A stretch of DNA of 64,000 nucleotides, taken from positions 124,001 through 188,000 of the forward strand of contig NZ_SOFS01000019.1 in NCBI RefSeq assembly GCF_004402235.1, in the 5' to 3' direction. Positions 1 to 8,009 of this stretch are shown piece after piece (position 1 is the stretch's first letter; each line of letters opens with the position of its first letter). Position numbers and translations under genes: made by a program. Source of the stretch: Cryobacterium glucosi (GTDB taxonomy: Bacteria > Actinomycetota > Actinomycetes > Actinomycetales > Microbacteriaceae). The notes beneath the pieces are model-generated. The model was not told the DNA's origin. It worked only from the letters and a program-made list of their open reading frames with translations, and did no database searches.

Positions 1-47
1 CCGTCGGATCCACAGGACGGCAGCTTCCCTGCGACATTCTGGTGAGG

Positions 48-611
48 CTAGGTTCCGGACGCAAGTGCACGCGCAATGATCGCCGCGATGACGTCGGCCT
101 TGGCTTCGGCGTATGCATTCATGTCGTCGAAACCCTCACCCAACAACGCGCTCTTGGTCGCTTCATATAGGGACCGGTCGTCAGCATCCGCACGAAGACG
201 GTTGCGGAAGAGGAGGTACCTGTCGATAGCCGAATCGCCTCTTTGCAGGATGTGGATGTGCACATCGCGTGCCGAGGTTCGCACCAGGCGATGGCCGGGC
301 TCACGAACGCGCAACTCGTATCCCACGGATAAGAGAGGTCCGAGATAGTCCTCCTCCACCGTGATATCGCCGACCGTGACCAGGATGTCGATAATCGGCT
401 TGGCCGCCAGCCCGGGTACCGAGGTCGATCCGATGTGTTCAACCTCGACTTCCGTCGTTCCGAGCGCCTTCCGCAGACGATTCTGGTGGGCAAGGAAGAT
501 AACGGGCCAGCTGTCGTCATAGGCAACGAGTTCCAGCTCGCGCTTCTCAGATCCGCCGACAAGCTCGACCGCTACAACGTCTGGTCGACGCGATACGAAG
601 TCCTTGGTCAT
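48..611 (-). CDS. GrpB family protein
   Basis: The product is 187 aa and belongs to the GrpB/UPF0157 family, which shares the nucleotidyltransferase fold; its cellular role is not established. The family signature is clear: VEHIGSTSVPGLAAKPIIDI near residues 55-75, followed by HRLVR and HIHIL motifs and a C-terminal helix ending in YAEAKADVIAAII. An upstream in-frame extension to 851 is open but overlaps the hmp gene antisense-like and is not family sequence, so the ATG at 611 is preferred. It is convergent with nothing visible, lies just downstream of hmp on the same strand, and looks like an independent accessory gene. Confidence 0.85.
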   Translation of the reverse strand: MTKDFVSRRPDVVAVELVGGSEKRELELVAYDDSWPVIFLAHQNRLRKALGTTEVEVEHIGSTSVPGLAAKPIIDILVTVGDITVEEDYLGPLLSVGYELRVREPGHRLVRTSARDVHIHILQRGDSAIDRYLLFRNRLRADADDRSLYEATKSALLGEGFDDMNAYAEAKADVIAAIIARALASGT

Positions 612-646
612 GCGATCATCCTCGCATCGGTTTTGCCCGGTAGCGC

Positions 647-1810
647 TCAGACGCCCGCGAGCCAGAGGTCGGGTCCGAAGATCTCGTAGTGGATGCGATT
701 GGCAGGGACCCCTGCAGCCAGCGCCTGCGAGCGCAGGCTGCGCATAAACGGGAGCGGCCCGCACAGGTAGACCGAGGCGTTGTCGGGAATGGTCACATTC
801 TCGAGAGACATGAAACCCTCGTGGTGACCGGCGCTCGGGATTTCCAGCCACAGCTCCAGCTCGGCGGCCTCGAGCAGGGCGATGTCCTCGCTCATCTGGT
901 CGCGCAGCGCCCAGCGTTCCAGGTTGCTTTCGGCGTGCAGGACGAGCACTTCGCGCTTCGAGGCACCGTCCACCAGCGAGCGCAGGATGGACGCGCTTGG
1001 CGTGCAGCCGATACCAGCCGAGGCCAGGACGAGCGGGCCGTCGCCGCGGTCCAGGGTGATGTCCCCGCAGGGCACAGAGAGGATCAGCGTGTCGCCGACC
1101 TGCACGTCGCGGTGCAGGGCTGGGGAGACCTCGCCGTTCGCATCCAGCTTGGTGGTGAAGACGCGGGTCGTGGCCGTGCCGGCTGACAAGGAGTATTGCC
1201 GCACCTGATGGATGCCGTCGGGCATCCGCACGGTGACGCTCACGTACTGGCCGGGCAATGCGGGCGAGACCGGGGTGTCATCGGCCGGTTCGAGGGTGAA
1301 CGTGACGGCGTCGGTACCGGCCGTTTCCTTCTTCACGACGACCCAGGGCGCGAGGGGCTTGTCGCTTGCGAGGCCGGAGTAAAGTCCGCTCTCCATCTTG
1401 ATCAGGGCGTGGGCCATCAGCCAGTAGACCTCGGTCCAGGCACCGGCGATCTCCGTTGTGATGACGTCGCTGAGCTCGTCGGCGATGGCTTCGAAGAGGT
1501 ATTTGTAGACAATGTCGTACTGCTCGGGCCGGATGTCGAGGGAGACGTGCTTGTGCGCGATGCGGGAGAGCATGGCCTCGGGAGTGGTCTCGGGATTCTG
1601 AACCAGGTGCGTCGCGAACACTGCGATGCTGCCGGCGAGTGCCTGCTGCTGAGAGCCGTTCTTCTGATTCGAGCGGCTGAACAGGCCGTCGAAGAGCTCG
1701 GGGTGGGCGGTGAGCATGCGGCCGTAGAAATTCCTGGCGATTTCGGGCATGCGCTCGCCTACGAGGGGCAACGTCGCTTCGATCAGGGGCAGAGACTGGG
1801 CAGAGAGCAT
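647..1810 (-). CDS. hmp: Flavohaemoprotein (nitric oxide dioxygenase)
   Basis: This 387-aa cytosolic protein detoxifies NO by oxidising it to nitrate with O2 and NAD(P)H. An N-terminal globin domain (about 1-140) has FYGRM with the distal Tyr29 and proximal His88 in AHKHVS. An FAD domain follows, with RQYSLS (about 205), then an NAD-binding domain with GIGCTPSASIL and the C-terminal CGPLPFM and IHYEIFGP. Length and order match the family. The ATG at 1810 has a GGAG box 5 bases upstream and aligns with the usual MLxAQ start; an in-frame ATG at 1825 is less likely. The upstream stretch 1826-1860 is unusually AT-rich and may be the promoter and operator. Confidence 0.95.
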   Translation of the reverse strand: MLSAQSLPLIEATLPLVGERMPEIARNFYGRMLTAHPELFDGLFSRSNQKNGSQQQALAGSIAVFATHLVQNPETTPEAMLSRIAHKHVSLDIRPEQYDIVYKYLFEAIADELSDVITTEIAGAWTEVYWLMAHALIKMESGLYSGLASDKPLAPWVVVKKETAGTDAVTFTLEPADDTPVSPALPGQYVSVTVRMPDGIHQVRQYSLSAGTATTRVFTTKLDANGEVSPALHRDVQVGDTLILSVPCGDITLDRGDGPLVLASAGIGCTPSASILRSLVDGASKREVLVLHAESNLERWALRDQMSEDIALLEAAELELWLEIPSAGHHEGFMSLENVTIPDNASVYLCGPLPFMRSLRSQALAAGVPANRIHYEIFGPDLWLAGV

Positions 1811-1825
1811 GTTGACTCCAAACAT

Positions 1826-1862
1826 TTAGGTATTTAAATCAAAACTATCATTTTAATTTTGT
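1826..1862 (-). promoter_or_regulatory. AT-rich promoter region of hmp
   Basis: In an otherwise GC-rich region this segment is almost entirely A/T and contains the palindrome ATTTAAAT and an AAAA-N6-TTTT imperfect dyad. Its position directly before hmp suggests promoter elements and possibly a nitric-oxide-responsive operator. No exact NsrR consensus can be read, so the regulator is unassigned. Confidence 0.35.
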
Positions 1863-1976
1863 ATACGCGGATTCTGCGACGTGCAGGACGTTCCGAGCGC
1901 AGTGAAGCGCCTCAAAGGACGACTCCGGCCAGAGAGGAAACCCGGCTCATGCTCAGAACCAGCCCGCGCCAGTGGC

Positions 1977-2450
1977 TCAGCGAAGTGACCGCAGGTAGCG
2001 TCTACGCGCGATCCGTTGGGCGATGAGCAATAGTGGGTAGAGGGCTCGCCAAGGCTGCTGTGGCGCAGGTCGCGTGAGCGAGCGCACGGTGAGACGCACC
2101 TCGTCGCCACGTCGGTGCACGATGAACGCCTCTTCACCACTGACCGGGTGCCCAGGCAGGGTTCGGTATGCAAAGCCGACCCGGTCGGACTCCTTGACGA
2201 CCTCAACGACCTCCACGGGCTCGACAACGGTCACAGTAAGCACACGTGCGGTGACGATGACATGGTCCCCCTGTGACACCGGCCCGGTCGAGTCGACCGC
2301 AAACCCGCTCGCTGTTTTCACCCGCCACCGGAGGACGTCCCTGGTGGCGCGCTCCCAGATGGCGTCACCATGCCCCACGAGCGCCGACACTTCGGAGCGC
2401 CGGTACCCACGGTCGCTCGCCGGCCATTCACCACGTTCCGGACTGGTCAT
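1977..2450 (-). CDS. DUF1990 family protein
   Basis: The 157-aa product matches the DUF1990 family: a GHGDAIWERATRDVLRW segment near residue 26, a central beta-rich region, the hallmark FAYRTLPGHPVSGEEAF near 94-110, and a conserved RPAPQQP segment before a basic C-terminal helix. The family is cytosolic and of unknown function, common in actinobacteria and plants. The ATG at 2450 follows a GAGGTGA ribosome-binding site. It is transcribed in the same direction as its neighbours but with gaps of 70-150 bases, so operon membership is uncertain. Confidence 0.8.
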   Translation of the reverse strand: MTSPERGEWPASDRGYRRSEVSALVGHGDAIWERATRDVLRWRVKTASGFAVDSTGPVSQGDHVIVTARVLTVTVVEPVEVVEVVKESDRVGFAYRTLPGHPVSGEEAFIVHRRGDEVRLTVRSLTRPAPQQPWRALYPLLLIAQRIARRRYLRSLR

Positions 2451-2523
2451 GCGTCACCTCGTTCGCTGCGTCGAGAGCATTCTCGACCGAAGCCGCGTAG
2501 GTCAGCTGCATTTGTCCGGGGCG

Positions 2524-2844
2524 TCATTGAAGAGAGCCACCCAGTCGCAGATCGCGCCATCCGAAGCCGTCCGAATCGGGCAGCGCGTCGCGGATTTGTG
2601 CGTCGTTGAAGGGGAGATGGGGACGGAGATCATCGGGTAGCTCGGCAGCGGGCAGAGCAGCATCTGTGACGCCTTCGGCCAGCATCCGCGCTTGGGCTTT
2701 CGCCAGAAGCGGCACCGTCAGCGTGCGTCTCAGACCAGGATCCTCCAGACCGCTCAACCGCGTGCTGCCATAAACCCACGCCGCGTATGCCCAGTCGTCC
2801 AACCCTCCGACGAGGACGTCGTCCTTGGGCGAGCGGTTATGCAT
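2524..2844 (-). CDS. Hypothetical protein
   Basis: A 106-aa product that I do not recognise. It is acidic, has no signal peptide or membrane segment, and contains a central DDWAYAAWVYGSTRL stretch that looks like a folded helix. An upstream in-frame TTG (2865) would add 7 residues, but the ATG at 2844 has a better start and a GGAG-like box further upstream. Base composition and codon use are ordinary for the window, which supports a real gene, but no function can be offered. Confidence 0.55.
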   Translation of the reverse strand: MHNRSPKDDVLVGGLDDWAYAAWVYGSTRLSGLEDPGLRRTLTVPLLAKAQARMLAEGVTDAALPAAELPDDLRPHLPFNDAQIRDALPDSDGFGWRDLRLGGSLQ

Positions 2845-2936
2845 TCCGTTGGACTCCAGACTCAATAGACGCTCCGGGTAGGCGCAGCGTTACATCAATC
2901 CAGCCGCTGTGGCCGGGTGGCACTCATCGCGTTCAT

Positions 2937-4058
2937 CTATTGCGTGAGCCGGCGGATTACCCAGAGAACCGTGCCGACCAGAGCCGCACCGAGCGCGGCC
3001 ACCACTCCAAGATTCAGGAGCGGCGCGAACGCCACGAGCAGCGACGGCAGAACGCAACCAGCCGGGGACGTGCACGGCTGGTTCGCGACGCCTTCGATCA
3101 CTGACATCGCTGCGATGATGAGTCCGCAGGCGAGCCACAGCTTGACGAGGTCACCCAGGGTCACACGCTCTCGACGCTTACGTCGTGCCGGGGAGCGGGA
3201 CGGAGTCGCGCGACTGCGGGCGGGAGTGCGATTCAGAGCGCGGTTGGGAGCACCGGTCGTGGGTCGAGTGGTTGTTCGAGTCGCCGCGGTCTTGGCTTGG
3301 GAGGGGACCTGAGCGGCAACGTTGAGCGTCCCGACCTGAAGAACGAGTCGCTCGAATCGTGGCATTACCCGCAGGGTGTCGGCCGCTCGCGGGTCCACAT
3401 GCCAGGTTTCCGGCTCTTCGGCTGCGAACTCGATCAAGGCCAATTCGCTGTCGCTCAATTGCTGAGGCCGGGCCACGAGCCAGGAGACAAGGTTCTTCGC
3501 ATCCACGACAGAGACCGCGCCCGCGGCGGGGGCGCGGTTGTCGTTGATCGACCTCGCACCGAGAATCGCCAGGACGGAGATGACCGGCACGGGGAACCCG
3601 ACTTTTGTCGTCAACCGTCGGCCCACATCCATCGCGTCACTCTGCGCCTGCTTCAAATGCCGGGTGTTGACGTTGTTGACTCGAAGCACGAAGTCGCCCA
3701 CCCAAATGGATGCGCCTGCGTGGTGTTTCGTGTTGATCGCGAACACTCCCCCGGACCCGATGACGAGGTGATCCACATCCTTGGTGCCGGCACCGATCGG
3801 CACCGCATGCCGCACAAACCACTTCGGACCTAGCGCAGCAAGAAGCAAGCCGACCTCGATCTCGCCGAGAGCGCCCACGTACCAGGACCGGGCATCCGCG
3901 TGAAGCGTCACTCCGTCGGAGGACCGCAGGGAAGGATCGAGAGCCTCAGCGTCAGCCTGGACCTGCAGGCATTTCGCCGCCACCGAATAGCCAGCTCCGC
4001 GCGAGGACAGCGCCTGAATGCCCGCAAAGTCAACGCGCCCACCCACATCGTCAGACAT
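2937..4058 (-). CDS. NERD domain membrane protein
   Basis: The product is about 373 aa. Residues about 60-170 form a nuclease-related domain (NERD): GALGEIEVGLLLAAL, then GTKDVDHLVIGSGGVFAINT with the Asp and the T-K-H segment that corresponds to the restriction-endonuclease-like active site. A basic, low-complexity Thr/Arg/Pro linker follows (about 250-295), then two C-terminal hydrophobic segments (LWLACGLIIAAMSVI and GVVAALGAALVGTVLWVI) that should anchor it in the membrane. The start may be the ATG at 4058 or the GTG two codons upstream. NERD proteins are suspected DNA- or nucleotide-processing enzymes; the substrate is unknown. Confidence 0.8.
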   Translation of the reverse strand: MSDDVGGRVDFAGIQALSSRGAGYSVAAKCLQVQADAEALDPSLRSSDGVTLHADARSWYVGALGEIEVGLLLAALGPKWFVRHAVPIGAGTKDVDHLVIGSGGVFAINTKHHAGASIWVGDFVLRVNNVNTRHLKQAQSDAMDVGRRLTTKVGFPVPVISVLAILGARSINDNRAPAAGAVSVVDAKNLVSWLVARPQQLSDSELALIEFAAEEPETWHVDPRAADTLRVMPRFERLVLQVGTLNVAAQVPSQAKTAATRTTTRPTTGAPNRALNRTPARSRATPSRSPARRKRRERVTLGDLVKLWLACGLIIAAMSVIEGVANQPCTSPAGCVLPSLLVAFAPLLNLGVVAALGAALVGTVLWVIRRLTQ

Positions 4059-4194
4059 TGGCACCCGTACCCCCGAGGCCTGACGCTACCCGCATGCGAC
4101 GAGCAGCCGCTTCCCCCAATGCGGGGCCGAGCAGCCATGTTTACGCCAGGACCGTCTACCCTTCCGTCAGGATGCGATGCGGTTGACCGCAGAC

Positions 4195-5073
4195 TCATCG
4201 CGTGATTGCATCGGGCCCGATCGTTCGTTCTTGGCCGTTCGCATCCAGGACGCGGACGTCCAGGGGCATGCGATTGCGGCGGCGTAGTCGTCCGGTCAGT
4301 ACGCTATGAACACCGCGGGTCACCAGGGCCAACTTCGTCAGGCTGCGAAACTCGGCAGCGTCCGACGTGACAAGGTTCAGGAGAGGACGCGCGGCGGCCT
4401 CCGGGGCCTGCCCCCACAGCCCAACGACCGCCTGGAGTGCAGTTAGACGCCCTTCGTATCCTGGCTGTGACGTGATGTGGCTGAGAAGGGCTGTCGTCAC
4501 CAAGCCGGGGTTCATACCGTGAACGCGGACTCCGGTTCCTTTGGTTTCGAGTCGTAAAGTCTCCGTGAACTGGCGGACCCAACGCTTACTTGACGCGTAT
4601 GCGTTCTGCATCGCGACCGGGCCTTGGTCGCCTTGGCCGTAAAGGTTGACGAGGTCGCCGTGGCCTTGGGAGAGGAACACCGGCAGTGCGACCCGTGACC
4701 CATGAAACGTTCCGAGGATATTCGTTCGCACCACGCGCTCGAAGTCGTCGATCGGCGTGGATGCCGTGGGCCCGTAAACGCCAGAGATTCCAGCGTTATT
4801 GACCCAGATGTCGAGCGTCCCTTGCCGGAGGGCCTCGTCACGAAGAGTCTCGACGTCGGCCATTTCCCCGGTGTCGCAGCGACACCCGGAGACCGAAATG
4901 CCCTCCAGTCGAAGCCGTTCGACGGCGGCTGCGACGTGGGCTTCCGAACGGGATGCCAGCACAACGGTTGCACCCTGTTGGCCCAACAACCGGGCCACAG
5001 CGAAACCAAGGCCGCGAGTGGAACCCGTGACGACCGCCACGCGCCCGCGAAGGGCACCCTGCTGGGCATCCAT
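4195..5073 (-). CDS. SDR family NAD(P)-dependent oxidoreductase
   Basis: The 292-aa cytosolic protein is a classical short-chain dehydrogenase. Near the N-terminus it has VAVVTGSTRGLGFAV (the TGxxxGxG cofactor loop), then NNAG near residue 90 and the catalytic YASSK near 165, with the usual PGLV motif after it. It carries a C-terminal extension of about 60 residues beyond the normal fold. The ATG at 5073 is preceded by GAGGAGAGGC, a strong ribosome-binding site; the in-frame ATG at 5085 is less likely. The substrate cannot be predicted, and the flanking genes do not define a pathway. Confidence 0.85.
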   Translation of the reverse strand: MDAQQGALRGRVAVVTGSTRGLGFAVARLLGQQGATVVLASRSEAHVAAAVERLRLEGISVSGCRCDTGEMADVETLRDEALRQGTLDIWVNNAGISGVYGPTASTPIDDFERVVRTNILGTFHGSRVALPVFLSQGHGDLVNLYGQGDQGPVAMQNAYASSKRWVRQFTETLRLETKGTGVRVHGMNPGLVTTALLSHITSQPGYEGRLTALQAVVGLWGQAPEAAARPLLNLVTSDAAEFRSLTKLALVTRGVHSVLTGRLRRRNRMPLDVRVLDANGQERTIGPDAITR

Positions 5074-5446
5074 GCCTCTCCTCACGCCGCAAGCCTCACG
5101 CCGCTACCGCAGGAGAAGTGCCGAGAGGGCATTAGTCCCACGTTTGACGCGACGGTTACTGACCCGGTCGCGTCCATGATGGCACGGTTGCGGTTCGCGC
5201 GTTCGGACCGACCCTGCTGCGGAGTCGATCGTGGAGATGGCTGGCGCAGCACGGAGTCCGTCGGCACGTCTTGATGAACCCAAGTCGACCTGACCCGCTA
5301 CCTCAGCATCAGCGGTTTCCTCGTCACCGAGCTGACTCGCCACCGATACACCCGGCAGATAGTCGGAATCTGGCACCAAGCCTGACGTTGATACTCCCGA
5401 TGCAGACCCCGAACAGCGGGCACTCTGTCGATGACACGCTGGGCGC
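5074..5446. other. Gene-poor stretch with a possible coding remnant
   Basis: No intact gene is visible between the SDR gene and the glycosylase gene. On the + strand, 5278-5385 is read as a short open stretch with strongly G/C-rich third positions and a protein-like sequence (LTRYLSISGFLVTELTRHRY) ending in TGA. It is preceded in frame by a stop codon and has no start codon, so it looks like the 3' end of a decayed gene of unknown family. The rest shows nothing I can assign. Confidence 0.35.
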
Positions 5447-6025
5447 TTACTCGATCGCGTCAGCGACGGAGGTCCTCAGCGCGGGCACTAGGTCAGTCTC
5501 GAACCAGGGATTGCGCGCTTGCCACCGGAAGTTGAGCGGTGACGGGTGCACCACGGGAAACACATCGGGCAGGTACTCTCGGAACGCTCGGACAGTCTCG
5601 GTGAGGTTGCGCTTGCCACGGCCGACGAGATACTGGTCCTGCGCGTACTTGCCGATGAGCAATGTCAAACGAATCCCAGACAGCTGGCCGACGATGAGCG
5701 GATGCCACCGCGGTGCAAAGTCTTTTCGTGGCGGCAAGTCGCCGCTGGTTCCTTTGCCCGGGTAGTAGAAGTCCATCGGGAGGATCGCGAACAGCGCGGG
5801 ATCTCGGAATTGATCCTCCGTCACACCCAGCCACAGCATCAGCTTCGCGCCGCTCGCGTCGTCCCAGGGGATTCCGGAGGCTTCCGCCTTCTGTCCGGGC
5901 GCCTGACCGATGATCACAATCCGAGCGGCAGGGTCCGCGACGAACAGGGCCCCCACGCCTCGTTTCGCCCAGGCAGCGTTCGAGGGATCGGTGTCAATGG
6001 CCTGCCGGATCTCGTCGAGGGTCAC
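5447..6025 (-). CDS. Uracil-DNA glycosylase family protein
   Basis: The 192-aa protein belongs to the COG1573-like uracil-DNA glycosylase superfamily, which removes damaged bases from DNA. It has the motif IIGQAPGQKAE (GxAPGxxE type) near residue 40, a central DFYYPGKGTSGDLPPRKDFA block, LLIGKYAQ, and the C-terminal VVHPSPLNFRW carrying the catalytic-type His-Pro-Ser. The GTG start at 6025 is chosen because a near-perfect AGGAGG lies 5-6 bases upstream; a longer in-frame reading to 6166 adds residues with no family similarity. The exact base specificity is unknown. Confidence 0.82.
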   Translation of the reverse strand: MTLDEIRQAIDTDPSNAAWAKRGVGALFVADPAARIVIIGQAPGQKAEASGIPWDDASGAKLMLWLGVTEDQFRDPALFAILPMDFYYPGKGTSGDLPPRKDFAPRWHPLIVGQLSGIRLTLLIGKYAQDQYLVGRGKRNLTETVRAFREYLPDVFPVVHPSPLNFRWQARNPWFETDLVPALRTSVADAIE

Positions 6026-6122
6026 GTGTCCCTCCTGAGCCGACTCGCCAAGCTCGAGAACGGTTGCAGCATTCTGCAGACAGTAGCAGTTGTGAAAGTG
6101 CGGCGCCGAGATCGTGAAATCG

Positions 6123-6383
6123 TCAAATTTTGATGCGAATAGTTCCCCGGTAAACGCCCTTGTCATCGTCGCCGGGCAAGGGGGCCGGCGCGGGCAAGAT
6201 CGACTGGCGGTCCATCTCTACCTGCGCTTCGTAACGTGTCGGATTGAATGCCTCATCGGCGATTGTCATCGATCCGCCTCGACGCCTCTGATTCCAGGAG
6301 AAGTCGACCCACCCCTTGCGCTGCCCGACAATGGCTACAACAGTGATCACGGTGATGACACCTGCAACGATTATCCAGTTCAC
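6123..6383 (-). CDS. Small single-span membrane protein
   Basis: An 86-aa product, not recognised by family. Residues about 3-20 (IIVAGVITVITVVAIVG) form one membrane span, followed by a basic QRKG segment and a soluble, Pro-rich C-terminal tail that should lie in the cytoplasm by the positive-inside rule. The start is a GTG at 6383 placed close behind an AAGGGTG sequence, so the exact start is uncertain. It lies about 100 bases upstream of the glycosylase gene on the same strand. Confidence 0.5.
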   Translation of the reverse strand: MNWIIVAGVITVITVVAIVGQRKGWVDFSWNQRRRGGSMTIADEAFNPTRYEAQVEMDRQSILPAPAPLPGDDDKGVYRGTIRIKI

Positions 6384-6453
6384 CCTTCAAATCTAGTTTG
6401 ATTACATTCCGAGGTGGCGAGTCTCTTGGGGCCCCTTCCCGGAGCTGTTGCGG

Positions 6454-6623
6454 TCAGGCCAAGTCCTTGAAGCTGTCCTCGCCGGGGCGCCAGACCATCC
6501 ACGCTTCGTCGTGGAATCCCCTGAGCTCGGCGATCTCAACGAGACGTCTTCTTTCTCAGGGTGGATCACGATCGCGCCCGTGTCGAGGTCAATGCGGATA
6601 CCTGCCCCGGTGGATTCGCGACG
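6454..6623 (-). pseudogene. Frameshifted gene remnant
   Basis: Two protein-like segments in different frames sit end to end on the minus strand. The first reads GIRIDLDTGAIVIHPEKED. The second, in the neighbouring frame, reads VEIAELRGFHDEAWMVWRPG and continues to EDSFKDLA and a stop at 6454. Third positions of the second part are almost all G or C, as in the real genes here. The first frame is cut upstream by TGA at 6624-6626. This pattern fits a gene that lost its 5' part and suffered a one-base frameshift. The family is not recognised. The remaining sequence of the 6384-6697 gap shows nothing else. Confidence 0.4.
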
Positions 6624-6697
6624 TCACCGTGCCAGGGGTCAATCGGCGTAGAGAATCTGCGTAGCCACGGTCCTGCTGCGGCAGATGCGAACGGCTT

Positions 6698-7030
6698 CTA
6701 GAAGAAGTCGAAAACGAAGCGGCCAAGCGCCCGCAGAGATCGGCCAAGACTGCGCACCCACCCGATACCGCGACGTCTCGATTCTGCCCAAGTGGCGCCG
6801 GCCACCATCACTGCGGCAACCAATGCGACGAGCAGCGCGACCTCGACAATCGGGCCGGGCAGACGGACTACACCATCAAGGGCGATGACGATTCCGGCTG
6901 CGAAAAGAACTACAAGCCCGAGGACGGTCGTCCACAACGGCCAACGGGACCTTGGTCGGTGTTCCTCGGGCGGCAGCACAGGCCAGACGCTAGCACGCGA
7001 ACTCCCATTCCATGCAAGCATGACACTCAT
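6698..7030 (-). CDS. Two-span membrane protein, hypothetical
   Basis: A 110-aa product of unknown family. Two hydrophobic segments are visible: WTTVLGLVVLFAAGIVIAL (about 33-51) and VEVALLVALVAAVMVAGAT (about 62-80). A strongly basic C-terminal part follows (ESRRRG, SLGRSLRALGRF), predicted to be cytoplasmic. Either ATG at 7030 or the in-frame ATG three codons later could be the start; neither has a good ribosome-binding site. It may form a small membrane gene pair with the lipoprotein gene upstream. Confidence 0.5.
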   Translation of the reverse strand: MSVMLAWNGSSRASVWPVLPPEEHRPRSRWPLWTTVLGLVVLFAAGIVIALDGVVRLPGPIVEVALLVALVAAVMVAGATWAESRRRGIGWVRSLGRSLRALGRFVFDFF

Positions 7031-7068
7031 GCGTGACGCCGACTGCCCGGCATCTAGAGCGGCCTACG

Positions 7069-7524
7069 TCACGCGTTTGAAGGAGGGCTGCCAATTCCGA
7101 GCTCCCACGGGCCCGCACCCGACCAGATCAATACGAATGCGCACGACTGCCCCAGCGTCGAGCCCTGCTTCGCCTTGCCCACCAAATCAACCGTCATCAG
7201 CTTCGGGGAGATATCGGAGGCACTGCTCATTTCGCGTCCAACCGGAGAGATCTTGGAACACTGTTCGAAGACGACACCCGCACTCTCGGCAGTGTATGCC
7301 GACGCTGCGGACGTGAAGAGATCCTGGAGCGCCTGCTGGTCCCCGGCGTCAATGGCCGCGATCACCTGCTGACGAAGCTCTCTTGCCGATCCGTCAGGGG
7401 GCAAGGACATCGTGGGCTCATCGAATGCGGTGCACCCGGAAAGCACCAATCCTGCGAACGTTACAACGAAGCACAGGAGCAAACGCTGGGGGTGACCGCG
7501 ATCCCTTCTGGACGATATCGGCAT
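7069..7524 (-). CDS. Secreted lipoprotein, unknown function
   Basis: The 151-aa product begins with a basic stretch, a hydrophobic core (LLLCFVVTFAGLVLSGC) and a lipobox LSGC with the lipidated Cys near residue 31, so it should be processed by Lgt and LspA and sit on the outer face of the membrane. The mature part is small, with an AAIDAGDQQALQDLF segment that resembles the early helix of many small extracytoplasmic domains. No enzymatic motif is seen. The ATG at 7524 overlaps the stop of a possible 29-codon upstream reading frame (7524-7613). Confidence 0.7.
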   Translation of the reverse strand: MPISSRRDRGHPQRLLLCFVVTFAGLVLSGCTAFDEPTMSLPPDGSARELRQQVIAAIDAGDQQALQDLFTSAASAYTAESAGVVFEQCSKISPVGREMSSASDISPKLMTVDLVGKAKQGSTLGQSCAFVLIWSGAGPWELGIGSPPSNA

Positions 7525-7899
7525 TAGATTTCGCGGACTGACCGGGCGTCGTCGATTCCGTGGTCAAGCGTCCTGCCTGCTGCCAACTCGTTGACTTTGT
7601 TATTCGAACTCATCTCGACACGCGGCCACGCAACACGCCCAGAATTCAGTACGGCCGAGTTAGAGAGGGATCGTTGCATCGCGCTCTTCATCTTCCCCAT
7701 GGGTTTGATCATTGCAGCCCCCGCGGGCATTGCCCAGAAGTGCGCAGACTCACTGCGGTGCAAGGCTGTCGACCCGGCCCAAACCATTTCCTTTTGGGTA
7801 CACACGTAGGTACACGCATAGACCTGGACAGAAACGGCGGATACCAACGGTCCAAGTCACCGGAAACGCCGATAAGGCCCGGTTCGGCGTGAAAAAGTG
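7525..7899. other. Intergenic stretch next to tRNA-Arg
   Basis: No convincing gene is present. Open frames on both strands have poor codon statistics and no family similarity. A 29-codon frame on the minus strand (7613 to 7524, MSSNNKVNELAAG...) ends in TAATG, overlapping the lipoprotein start, and could be a short leader. A TACACACG/TACACGCA near-repeat at about 7798-7820 lies 80 bases from the tRNA. Such sequence beside a tRNA gene is compatible with an old integration site but proves nothing. Confidence 0.3.
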
Positions 7900-7971
7900 T
7901 GCCCCTGGAGGGATTCGAACCCCCAACCGTTTCCTTAGGACGGAACTGCTCTTCCGTTGAGCTACAGAGGC
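7900..7971 (-). tRNA. tRNA-Arg (anticodon CCT)
   Basis: The minus strand folds into a full cloverleaf: acceptor GCCTCTG pairs with CAGGGGC, the D arm is GCTC/GAGC, the anticodon loop is GTCCTAA giving CCT, and the T arm is GGGGG-TTCGAAT-CCCTC. The outermost anticodon-stem pair is G-A. The discriminator is A and CCA is not encoded. It reads AGG codons. Confidence 0.93.
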
Positions 7972-8009
7972 TGGCTGTCAAAGTTTAGCTGGTGCGAGCC
8001 CGATCAGGA

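Noticed and set aside
7798..7820. TACACACG/TACACGCA near-repeat as a phage attachment core
   Set aside because: It is short and not part of the tRNA 3' end, and no integrase or second copy was found in the window.
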